A stretch of DNA of 64,000 bases. It comes from Anthocerotibacter panamensis C109. Its GTDB lineage: Bacteria > Cyanobacteriota > Cyanobacteriia > Gloeobacterales > Anthocerotibacteraceae. Within the stretch, counting starts at the first letter, position 1; each line of letters opens with the position of its first letter. The stretch is taken from positions 1,739,501 to 1,803,500 of the forward strand of contig NZ_CP062698.1 of assembly GCF_018389385.1 (NCBI RefSeq). The letters run 5' to 3'. The notes below the pieces were generated by a model, which had not been told where the DNA came from, made no database searches, and was given only the letters and a program-made list of their open reading frames with translations. A program made the position numbers and the translations under genes. Positions 26,560-34,066 of this stretch are shown in pieces.

Positions 26560-28520
26560 AGCGCTCAACCCACCGTGTCAAGACTTTACTCTGTGCCTTT
26601 TTGGGGTTGAGCCTGCTCATCCCAGCTACGCCCCTACCAGCTCAGACCCTGCCCGATGTGACGGGGTTTCGGGTGGAAGACAATGCCTCTAAGTTAGTCC
26701 TGGATCTCAAGGGCACCACCCGCCCGGAGATTCAGACCACCCAGGAAGGAAACACCACGTTTATCACGCTCCAGGAAGCGCTGTTGAGCGTGAAAGATGC
26801 CAATAACGGGGTTTATGTCCTCAGCAATCTACCCCGAGGCATCAGCCGAGCTGAAGCCCGCCAAGTGGATCTGCGTACGGTGCGCATCGCCCTAACAGGC
26901 ACTGGCAGTACACCGCCCTCGGTCGCTGTAGACGTGGCGACTCCCCTCAAGGTCAGTCTGGTCATTGGCGGTGGCCTCACCGCAGGCATCATCTCCAATA
27001 AAGTGACGGAGACGCAAGTCGGGGACCTCAAGAGTCCAGACCATCCTGAGCCCAGCCAGAACCGTCAGTTTAGTGCCCGCGCTGTCGCCCCACCCGTTGG
27101 CGATGTGGCTATCGCTACGCTCAATGTGGACCCCCCAGTCCGTCTCGGGCGCAATGACCCCATCACCTTAGTCCTCAAAGATGCCCCTGTGCGCGAAGTA
27201 TTGACCCTCATGGCCCGTCGCGCGGGGCTCAATGCGATTTTTAGCAGCGATGTCACCGGCAAGCAGGTCTCTGTCGATGTTCAAGGCGAATCCTTGGAAC
27301 AGACCTTCAACCTCATCCTCCGGCTGGCTGGCCTCAAGGCTCAAAAAGTAGACCGCACGGTCGTAGTCGGTCAGACACTTCCCCAGGATATCCTCCAGAC
27401 CCAGGTGCGCACCTTCCGCCTCAACCAGGCCAACGTCGCCCAGGTGGTCCCCCAGATCCAGTCCCTAGCGGCCCAGTTGCAGGAGAATATCTTTACTAGC
27501 ACCGATGCCCGGACCAATTCCGTGACCCTAGTCGGCTCCGCCCGTGCCCTCAAGGTGGCTTCCGCCCAGATTGCTCAGCTCGACGTGCGCAAACGACAGG
27601 TGCTGATCTCGCTAAAACTGGTGGATATCGACCTGCTCGATACTGAAAACCTAGGGGTAGGCTTCGGGTATCAGTTGGGTAAGTTCACCTTTGGTAGCCT
27701 TGATGTCGGCAACGTGGGCACACCCACCAACTTCATCACCTTCCCCTCTACCACAGGAGCAACCGGCACTACGATCAACTCCCAAACCGGAGCCACTTTC
27801 GCAGGTGGAGCGCCAACAATCACCCGGCTCAACCTCGGCACCCCCATTGGTCCTCTGGGCGTCAACAACAACTTTGTTTCGACCTTTGACAGCACCGTAA
27901 GCGATCTGATTTCTCAACTCCAGCTTCGTCTACAGGCATCGATTGTTTCAGGTAACTCCAAGATCCTGGCTGACCCCAAGATTGTGGTTGAGTCGGGCAA
28001 TGGCGTGTCAGAGGCCAACACCGGGCGGGTTGACGTTTCCGATGATGTTATTGTAGGTACCCAGATCACCGTGGACCCGGCTACCGGACTAACTACCACC
28101 ACGGTCCAGAAAGACCGGGCGGGGGTGATCATGGATGTCTCCGTCTTTAACATTGATGACAACGGCTACGTGAACTTGGGGCTCAGACCGCAGATCTCTT
28201 CGATCATCTCTACCCAGCGTGACGCCTCCAACAACCTCATCACCCTGCTGAGCCGCCGGAATATCGATATCCGTAGGTTACGCTTGCGCGACGGTCAGAC
28301 TTTGGTGCTGGCGGGACTGGTCCAAGACCAAGACCTAGCCACAGTCAATAAAGTTCCCATCCTCGGGGATCTACCGATCCTGGGTTCGCTGTTCCGTTTT
28401 GAATCCGTACAAAACCGCAAGCGGGAGTTGGCGCTCATGGTCACCCCCTATATCCTCAAAGACCCTGTCGAATCAGGGGTTCCACCTTCGAGTATCAAGC
28501 CCGAAGCAGGTTCTCCTTAA
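26556..28520 (+). CDS. pilQ: Type IV pilus secretin PilQ
   Basis: Outer-membrane channel for the pilus fibre, 654 residues. Order: signal peptide (cleaved near LPAQ), one AMIN domain (about 33-135) that binds peptidoglycan, an N0/STN domain (about 205-275, DPITLVLKDAPVREVLTLMARRAGLN), an N1 domain (about 280-350, VRTFRLNQANVAQVVPQI), and the secretin barrel domain to the end with VPILGDLPILGSLFRF and KRELALMVTPYIL. Last gene of the pilM-Q operon. A hairpin at 28537-28572 follows the stop. Confidence 0.95.
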   Translation: MKRSTHRVKTLLCAFLGLSLLIPATPLPAQTLPDVTGFRVEDNASKLVLDLKGTTRPEIQTTQEGNTTFITLQEALLSVKDANNGVYVLSNLPRGISRAEARQVDLRTVRIALTGTGSTPPSVAVDVATPLKVSLVIGGGLTAGIISNKVTETQVGDLKSPDHPEPSQNRQFSARAVAPPVGDVAIATLNVDPPVRLGRNDPITLVLKDAPVREVLTLMARRAGLNAIFSSDVTGKQVSVDVQGESLEQTFNLILRLAGLKAQKVDRTVVVGQTLPQDILQTQVRTFRLNQANVAQVVPQIQSLAAQLQENIFTSTDARTNSVTLVGSARALKVASAQIAQLDVRKRQVLISLKLVDIDLLDTENLGVGFGYQLGKFTFGSLDVGNVGTPTNFITFPSTTGATGTTINSQTGATFAGGAPTITRLNLGTPIGPLGVNNNFVSTFDSTVSDLISQLQLRLQASIVSGNSKILADPKIVVESGNGVSEANTGRVDVSDDVIVGTQITVDPATGLTTTTVQKDRAGVIMDVSVFNIDDNGYVNLGLRPQISSIISTQRDASNNLITLLSRRNIDIRRLRLRDGQTLVLAGLVQDQDLATVNKVPILGDLPILGSLFRFESVQNRKRELALMVTPYILKDPVESGVPPSSIKPEAGSP

Positions 28521-28536
28521 CCTCAAATCCTCTAGT

Positions 28537-28572
28537 CCCCTCTTCCGCCTTTACTCAGGGATGGAAGGGGGG
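28537..28572 (+). terminator. Hairpin downstream of pilQ
   Basis: CCCCTCTTCC (28537-28546) can pair with GGAAGGGGGG (28563-28572), ten pairs with one G-T wobble around a 16-nt loop. It lies 17 bp after the pilQ stop and 85 bp before chlG. The following sequence (ATCACTTTTG) is only weakly T-rich, so this may be an attenuator or RNA-stabilising hairpin and not a classical intrinsic terminator. Confidence 0.45.
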
Positions 28573-28657
28573 ATCACTTTTGCAGGCAGGATAACGGCCT
28601 AGCTGCTCGGCTGGGGTAGATATTCGTTATCATGGGAGCCGAGTCAACGGTAGCGCT

Positions 28658-29617
28658 ATGGCCACTTCACCGGGAGAAAATCGAAAAGCCCGCCAGATCC
28701 TGGGGATGCGTGGGGCCGAGTCCGGGGAGCGCTCCTTGTGGAAGTTGCGCCTCCAACTGATGAAACCTGTGACCTGGATCCCGCTGATTTGGGGGGTGGT
28801 CTGTGGAACAGCCTCCAGTGGAGGCTTTACCTGGACGGTGGGCCATGTCCTGCTGGTCGTGCTTGCCATGATTCTGGCCGGACCTTTGCTCACAGGCTAT
28901 ACCCAGACGATCAACGACTATTATGACCGTGATCTCGATGCCATCAACGAACCCTACCGCCCCATCCCTTCCGGTGCGATCACCCTGAACCAAGTGCGGG
29001 CACAGATCGCTATTTTGCTGGGGTTGGGCCTTGCGACGGCTTTTGGCCTGGACTGGCTGGTGGGGCATCCGTTCCCAACCGTTGGGGTGCTCGCTATCGG
29101 CGGGTCTCTTTTGGCCTATATCTATTCTGCTCCGCCCCTCAAGCTCAAGCAGTTTGGCTGGATCGGCAACTATGCGCTGGGGGCTTCTTACATTGCGCTG
29201 CCTTGGTGGTGCGGTCATGCCCTTTTTGGGACCCTCACCCCGACAATTGTGATTCTCACGCTCTTTTATAGTTTTGCGGGTCTGGGGATCGCAGTGGTGA
29301 ACGACTTCAAGAGCGTTGAAGGGGACCGGGCTTTGGGACTCCAGTCGCTGCCGGTAGTTTTTGGGATCAAACAGGCGGCTTGGATCTCGGTGCTGACCAT
29401 CGATGTCTTCCAGTTGGGGGTATTCGGTTATCTGGTAGCGACCGGAAAGTTTGCATGGTACGGGGCGGTCCTCCTAGGGTTGATTCTGCCGCAGATATTT
29501 TTGCAGCGGCAGCTTCTGGCGGACCCGGTAGCCAATGATGTGCGTTATCAGGCCAGTGCTCAGCCCTTCCTCGTCTTGGGCATGCTTGTGACCGGTCTTG
29601 CGCTGGGGGCAGGTTGA
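28658..29617 (+). CDS. chlG: Chlorophyll synthase (chlorophyllide a prenyltransferase)
   Basis: Membrane prenyltransferase that esterifies chlorophyllide a with geranylgeranyl or phytyl diphosphate, the last step of chlorophyll synthesis. Seen: LMKPVTWIPLIWGVVCG, the first Asp-rich motif INDYYDRDLDAINEPYRPIPSG and the second DFKSVEGDRALGLQSLPV, with about eight or nine membrane helices. Length 319 fits. The ATG is preceded by an inverted GC-rich stretch but no clear promoter. The next gene overlaps its stop by 4 bp. Confidence 0.95.
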   Translation: MATSPGENRKARQILGMRGAESGERSLWKLRLQLMKPVTWIPLIWGVVCGTASSGGFTWTVGHVLLVVLAMILAGPLLTGYTQTINDYYDRDLDAINEPYRPIPSGAITLNQVRAQIAILLGLGLATAFGLDWLVGHPFPTVGVLAIGGSLLAYIYSAPPLKLKQFGWIGNYALGASYIALPWWCGHALFGTLTPTIVILTLFYSFAGLGIAVVNDFKSVEGDRALGLQSLPVVFGIKQAAWISVLTIDVFQLGVFGYLVATGKFAWYGAVLLGLILPQIFLQRQLLADPVANDVRYQASAQPFLVLGMLVTGLALGAG

Positions 29618-30018
29618 TGGGAGGATGGCTGCTTTTGGTGTGTCTCTTGGGCAGTGCTCTGCTGCCTGTCCGGGCTGAGACGATTCCCATTGCTTTGATC
29701 CGGGTGCGCGATGTGGGCAGTACAGACCTCGCGCGACAAATTCACTACGTGCGGATACCGGACCGGGCGACGGACCAGCAGATTCAAGCCGCCGTAAGCG
29801 CCTATGCCGGACGCGAAGCCAAGGACCGCCGCATCGACGAATTGACCGTCTGGATCGATCTAGAAGCCGCCCGCGACTGCGAAAAATTGGCAGGCAAGCC
29901 CTACTTCACCTATGCCTACCCGACCAAGACCCTCAAACCGGGTTTCCGCTCCCGTGCGGAGTACCTCAAGACGGTGGCGGGGCTCAGGGCTAAGGGTAGC
30001 TGCAAGCCGCTCTACTAA
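29614..30018 (+). CDS. Small exported protein of unknown function
   Basis: A 134-residue protein with a signal peptide (WLLLVCLLGSALLPVRAE, cleavage after VRA). The mature part is about 112 residues and mixed alpha/beta, with two cysteines (in ARDCEKL and KGSCKPL) that could form a disulphide. I do not recognise the family. It overlaps chlG by 4 bp (ATGA) and ends 2 bp before the nadC GTG, so the three genes are likely one transcript with coupled translation. Confidence 0.72.
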   Translation: MMGGWLLLVCLLGSALLPVRAETIPIALIRVRDVGSTDLARQIHYVRIPDRATDQQIQAAVSAYAGREAKDRRIDELTVWIDLEAARDCEKLAGKPYFTYAYPTKTLKPGFRSRAEYLKTVAGLRAKGSCKPLY

Positions 30019-30020
30019 TC

Positions 30021-30863
30021 GTGGCTGTGCTCCCCCCCTGGCTGGTGATCGAGCCGCTGTTACGGCAGTGGCTCACCGAAGATTGGGGCCGAGGCGACTG
30101 GACGACAGCAAGCATTTTCCCGCAAGAGAGCCCCCCGACGCAGGCCCAACTGCTCCTTAAACAGCCTGGAGTAGTCTGTGGGCTGCCGATTGTAGCGCGG
30201 ATTTTCACTTTGGTAGACCCGCAAATTCACACCCAAGCCCTGATCGTAGAAGGGAAATCCTGTCTGGCGGGGACGGTCCTTGCTCGCCTGGAAGGTCCAG
30301 CCAGCGCGATCTTGATGGCAGAGCGGGTCGCCCTCAATATTCTCCAACGGCTGAGCGGCATCGCCACCCTCACGCGCCGCTATGTCGAAGCTCTGGCAGG
30401 AACGGGAGTCTTCCTCACCGATACCCGCAAGACGACCCCTGGGCTCCGCCTGTTGGAGAAATATGCCTCCCGCGTCGGCGGGGCGACCAATCACCGCTTG
30501 GGGCTTGATGATGCTGTCTTGATCAAGGACAACCATCTGCTCGCCTGCGGGGGTGTCACCCCGGCGCTCCGCAAGGCCCGCGCGCAGATCCCGCACCTGA
30601 TGCGCATTGAGGTGGAGTGCGAAACCTTGGCTCAGGTCGAAGAAGCCTTAGCAGCAGGAGCAGACATGATCTTGCTCGACAATATGACTATCCCCGGACT
30701 CGAAAAAGCCGTGGCGCTCGTCGCCCGTCGCGTCCCCTTGGAGGCTTCGGGGAATGTCACTTTGGAAAACCTCCAAGCCATCGCTCAGACTGGGGTGGAC
30801 TTCATCGCCACCAGTGCCCCGATCACCCGCGCCCCGTGGTTAGATATCAGTCTAGATTTCTGA
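30021..30863 (+). CDS. nadC: Nicotinate-nucleotide diphosphorylase (carboxylating)
   Basis: Quinolinate phosphoribosyltransferase, which makes nicotinate mononucleotide for NAD synthesis. Seen: EDWGRGDWTT, AERVALNILQRLSGIAT, DTRKTTPGLRLLEKYA, GGATNHRLGLDDAVLIKDNH, VECETLAQ, DMILLDN and the glycine-rich VPLEASGNVTLENL. 280 residues, complete. The start is GTG 30021, 2 bp after the preceding stop; a second GTG two codons later is possible. Confidence 0.96.
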   Translation: MAVLPPWLVIEPLLRQWLTEDWGRGDWTTASIFPQESPPTQAQLLLKQPGVVCGLPIVARIFTLVDPQIHTQALIVEGKSCLAGTVLARLEGPASAILMAERVALNILQRLSGIATLTRRYVEALAGTGVFLTDTRKTTPGLRLLEKYASRVGGATNHRLGLDDAVLIKDNHLLACGGVTPALRKARAQIPHLMRIEVECETLAQVEEALAAGADMILLDNMTIPGLEKAVALVARRVPLEASGNVTLENLQAIAQTGVDFIATSAPITRAPWLDISLDF

Positions 30864-30919
30864 GGGATAAATTTAAGGAAGCCCCGCGCTGAACCTGGTC
30901 GTTGGTCCTGGATCGACCT

Positions 30920-31975
30920 TCAAGGCTTGGCCCGCTGGTATTGGGGGGGCCAGGGACTAGCTTGCCCGAGGGCGTAGGAGGCGTGGAGGGGCCAGTAGGG
31001 GTCGCGCAGGAGTTCCCGGCCTAGGAGCACAAGGTCTGCCTGCCCGGTGCGCAGAATATGGTCCGCCTGTTGGGGGGCTGTGATAGCTCCTACGGCCCCC
31101 GTCAGTATCCCCGTCTCCTGGCGGATCTTTTCGGCAAAACCAGTCTGGTAACCCGGACCTACCGGAATCGATACGCGGGGTGACGTCCCGCCTGAGGAAC
31201 AGTCCACCAGATCTACTCCCAGGGGCATCAACTGCTCTGTCAGCGCTACCGACTGGGCAAGGTCCCAGCCCCCCGCGACCCAGTCCGTGGCTGAAATACG
31301 AATCCACAAAGGCAGGCTTTCAGGCCATACGTTGCGGACAGCCATCACCACTTCGCGCACGAGGCGCGTCCGGTTTTCAAAAGACCCTCCATAGGCGTCT
31401 GTCCGCTGGTTGCTCAAAGGGGAGAGGAACTGATGGAGCAGATAGCCGTGGGCGGCGTGGATCTCCAGAACCTTGAAACCCGCCTGGAGTGACCGTTCAC
31501 TCCCCCGCACAAAAGCCTGAACCACCCCGGCGATCCCCCGCTCATCCAGCGCATGGGGCTCCCGGTAGCCGTCGTCAAAGGGAAGAGCACTGGGGCCAAC
31601 CGGGGACCATCCTCCTTCTGCGAGCGGCCCGCCCCCTTGCCAAGGTCTTCCAGTTCCCGCTTTGCGTCCGGCATGGGCAAGTTGGACGGCTGGAGCTGCC
31701 CCCTGATCTGCAATAAAGTGGGCAATCCGGGTCAGAGGCTCGATGTGCCCGTCCTCCCAAATGCCTAGGTCCTGGGGGCTGATCCGGCCTTCCGGGACTA
31801 CCGCTGTGGCCTCGGCCATGACCAGACCCGCCCCACCCACAGCCCGACTCCCCAAGTGCACCAGGTGCCATTCATTGGCGTAGCCCTCCTCAGCGGAATA
31901 CTGGCACATCGGAGAGACCGCAATTCGGTTACGCAGGGTAATTCCGCGGATCGTGAGTGGAGAAAATAAGTGCAT
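30920..31975 (-). CDS. namA: Old Yellow Enzyme family NADPH oxidoreductase (YqjM/NamA-like)
   Basis: FMN-containing ene-reductase of 351 residues that reduces alpha,beta-unsaturated carbonyls and other electrophiles. Class III OYE features are seen: [17 protein letters not shown] with the redox-tuning Cys, [26 protein letters not shown], the substrate-site pair within [35 protein letters not shown], and the FMN phosphate site [10 protein letters not shown]. It is the last gene of an apparent unit with yqhD (20 bp gap), preceded by a NemR-like repressor, which suggests a role against reactive electrophiles. Confidence 0.92.
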   Translation of the reverse strand: MHLFSPLTIRGITLRNRIAVSPMCQYSAEEGYANEWHLVHLGSRAVGGAGLVMAEATAVVPEGRISPQDLGIWEDGHIEPLTRIAHFIADQGAAPAVQLAHAGRKAGTGRPWQGGGPLAEGGWSPVGPSALPFDDGYREPHALDERGIAGVVQAFVRGSERSLQAGFKVLEIHAAHGYLLHQFLSPLSNQRTDAYGGSFENRTRLVREVVMAVRNVWPESLPLWIRISATDWVAGGWDLAQSVALTEQLMPLGVDLVDCSSGGTSPRVSIPVGPGYQTGFAEKIRQETGILTGAVGAITAPQQADHILRTGQADLVLLGRELLRDPYWPLHASYALGQASPWPPQYQRAKP

Positions 31976-31995
31976 GGCTGCCTCGCTAGGTAGGA

Positions 31996-33150
31996 TTAAA
32001 GGCTGAGTGCTAGAGCCTGACGGACGCCCTCCGGGCCGAGGTCGCGGTTCTCCCCCAAGGCGACCATGCCCCGGCTGACCAAGCGCTCCACGACAACCGG
32101 GATCGTGTCGCTGCTCACCCCGTAAGCCGATAGGCGCGTCGGCACCCCGACCGCTTCAAAAAACTGCCGCGTCCGGGTGATAGCCTGCTCCATGCGCTCC
32201 TCTGCGGTGCCTGAGGTGATGCCCCAGACCCGTTCGGCATATTGCAGGAGCTTGGCCTGTTTCCCCCCGCGCTGAACCGCAAGTACTCCAGGCAGGACAA
32301 CCGCTAAAGTCCGGGCGTGGTCAAGCTCATGCAGCGCGGTCAGTTCATGGCCGATCATGTGCGTCGCCCAATCCTGGGGCACCCCCGCTCCGATGAGACC
32401 ATTGAGCGCCAGAGTCGCGCACCACATGACATTGGCCCGAGCCGCGTAATCAGTGGGGTCCGCGAGCGTCTTTGGCCCCTCTTCGATCAAAGTCAGGAGG
32501 ATGGATTCCGCCAACCGGTCTTGGAGGGGAGCATCCGCCGGATAGGTCAGGTATTGCTCCATCGTGTGTGTGAAGGCATCGACAATACCATTGCCGATCT
32601 GACACGCAGGTAAGGAGAATGTTGCTTCCGGGTCCAGTACCGAGAAGCGGGGGAAGACCAGCGGATGGCTGAAGAAAAGCTTTTCTTGGGTCGCTTCTTT
32701 GGTTACGACCGAGACCGAATTCATCTCTGAGCCAGTGGCGGGCAGGGTCAGCACCGTACCTAAGGGCAAAGCTGCGCTGATGGGGCTCTGTTTCGCCAGG
32801 ATATCCCAGGGGTCGCCCTCAAAAGGCACCGCCGCTGCTATAAATTTGGTCCCGTCCAGGACCGAGCCCCCGCCTACAGCCAGCAGGAAGTCGATCTTTT
32901 CGCGGCGAATCAGGTCTACGGCCTTGAGCAAGGTTTCGAGGCGGGGGTTGGGCTCAATGCCTCCAAATTCCAGAACGGTGTGCTGGCTGAGGGCAGCCAT
33001 TACTTGGTCATATACCCCATTGGTCTTGATACTGCCGCCGCCATAGGTCATCAGCACACGGGCAGTGCGCGGGATCTCCACGGCAAGCTGGGCGATTTGT
33101 CCTTTACCGAACAGCAGTTTTACCGGATTGAAAAACGTAAAGTTCAACAT
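31996..33150 (-). CDS. yqhD: NADPH-dependent aldehyde reductase, YqhD-type iron/zinc alcohol dehydrogenase
   Basis: A 384-residue group III metal-dependent alcohol dehydrogenase, very similar from memory to E. coli YqhD along its whole length. Seen: [64 protein letters not shown], and the metal ligands in [12 protein letters not shown] and [12 protein letters not shown]. YqhD reduces short-chain and lipid-derived aldehydes (glyoxal, methylglyoxal, acrolein types) with NADPH. An 18-bp perfect palindrome lies 21 bp upstream of its start (33172-33189), so repression by the adjacent TetR protein is likely. Close similarity to a proteobacterial enzyme raises the chance of horizontal gain. Confidence 0.93.
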   Translation of the reverse strand: MLNFTFFNPVKLLFGKGQIAQLAVEIPRTARVLMTYGGGSIKTNGVYDQVMAALSQHTVLEFGGIEPNPRLETLLKAVDLIRREKIDFLLAVGGGSVLDGTKFIAAAVPFEGDPWDILAKQSPISAALPLGTVLTLPATGSEMNSVSVVTKEATQEKLFFSHPLVFPRFSVLDPEATFSLPACQIGNGIVDAFTHTMEQYLTYPADAPLQDRLAESILLTLIEEGPKTLADPTDYAARANVMWCATLALNGLIGAGVPQDWATHMIGHELTALHELDHARTLAVVLPGVLAVQRGGKQAKLLQYAERVWGITSGTAEERMEQAITRTRQFFEAVGVPTRLSAYGVSSDTIPVVVERLVSRGMVALGENRDLGPEGVRQALALSL

Positions 33151-33171
33151 GATCGGCTCCGTGATGGTTTT

Positions 33172-33189
33172 AAGTAGACCGGTCTACTT
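33172..33189. promoter_or_regulatory. 18-bp perfect palindrome, predicted NemR-like operator
   Basis: AAGTAGACCGGTCTACTT is its own reverse complement and sits between the TetR-type gene and yqhD, 21 bp upstream of the yqhD ATG. Its core TAGACCGGTCTA resembles the operator reported for NemR-type repressors as I recall it. A second, imperfect copy precedes the repressor gene (33833-33850). Confidence 0.75.
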
Positions 33190-33224
33190 GAATCGAACCC
33201 ATGATTTGAAGGACTACACAAAAC

Positions 33225-33824
33225 CTAGCGCTGTAGGAGGGTGCCAAACATAACGTCCATGAAGGCATGGAGCGGGGCAGGGCTTTTGGTGATCTTCATT
33301 TGTAGGAGCGCCCCCTCCCAACTGTTGATCCAAAACCCGGCTAGTTGCTCAGTATCCAGGTGAGCAGGGATTTCCCCAGCCTGTTGCGCCTCCTTGAGAC
33401 ATTGGGCCAGTCGAGCCTGCCAATCCCGAAAGAACTGCTCAATGCGCACCCGGAAGGTCTCGTTCTGATCCGCTAGTTCCTGCCCCAGATTGCCCAACAG
33501 ACAGCCCTCCCGGCAGTGCAGGGTAGCGAAGTCCGTGCACTTGTCCGCAAAGTAGCGGTACAGGCGTTGCACAGGGCTTAGGGTTGGGTCTTTCAAGTAG
33601 CGCTCCAGCAGGAGGTGATGTTCTTGAATATCGTGGTCAATGATAGCCAAGCCAAACGCCTCTTTGCTGTCAAAGAAGTGATAGAAGGAACCCTTCGGCA
33701 CTCCACTCGCCTGGAGAATTTCCTGCAACCCCGTGTGGTTGTAGCCTTTCTCCCGCAAGATGCGCAACCCCACCCGGATCAAGGCGACCCGTGTCCCGTC
33801 TTTGGTGGGCTGAGCTTTGTGCAT
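33225..33824 (-). CDS. nemR: TetR family repressor, NemR-like
   Basis: A 199-residue TetR/AcrR-type regulator. The N-terminal helix-turn-helix ends with the hallmark GLQEILQASGVPKGSFYHFFDSK (about 32-54), close to E. coli NemR. The ligand domain contains Cys104 and Cys108; Cys108 (in REGCLLGNLGQELAD) aligns by eye with the redox-sensing Cys106 of NemR. NemR senses quinones, methylglyoxal and hypochlorous acid and controls an OYE reductase. Here the downstream genes are yqhD and an OYE. Operator-like palindromes lie before this gene and before yqhD. Confidence 0.85.
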   Translation of the reverse strand: MHKAQPTKDGTRVALIRVGLRILREKGYNHTGLQEILQASGVPKGSFYHFFDSKEAFGLAIIDHDIQEHHLLLERYLKDPTLSPVQRLYRYFADKCTDFATLHCREGCLLGNLGQELADQNETFRVRIEQFFRDWQARLAQCLKEAQQAGEIPAHLDTEQLAGFWINSWEGALLQMKITKSPAPLHAFMDVMFGTLLQR

Positions 33825-33832
33825 ATTATCTA

Positions 33833-33850
33833 AAGTAGACCGGTCGTCTC
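33833..33850. promoter_or_regulatory. Second, imperfect copy of the NemR-like operator
   Basis: AAGTAGACCGGTC followed by GTCTC matches the left 13 bases of the perfect palindrome at 33172-33189, with a diverged right arm. It ends 8 bp before the repressor start codon, a position suited to autorepression. Confidence 0.65.
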
Positions 33851-34066
33851 AAGATGTCAAGGGTGCAGGACGAGGTGTTTAAGTTTCATAACTCTTTTGC
33901 TTTTTCCTCGTCCCTTACGCCTAAGATGAGCTGTCCCCGATTGTCACTGTATCAGCGGTCCTGAGGCAGAATGTAAGTAGTTGTCGTCATGGCGCGTGTT
34001 GCTGTGGGAATTGCTGTATCGCCGTAGCCAGCGCCATGACATGGTTCCATCGCAACCTTTCGTGTC
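33851..34066. other. Intergenic region upstream of the LOV kinase
   Basis: No gene seen. An 8-bp inverted repeat GGACGAGG (33868-33875) / CCTCGTCC (33906-33913) spans a 30-bp AT-rich stretch that may hold the divergent promoters. Nothing else recognised. Confidence 0.4.

Noticed and set aside
33181-33250. tRNA-like T-arm motif (GGTTCGATTC on the minus strand)
   Set aside because: No acceptor, D- or anticodon stems could be built around it; it overlaps the repressor-yqhD spacer with the operator palindrome.
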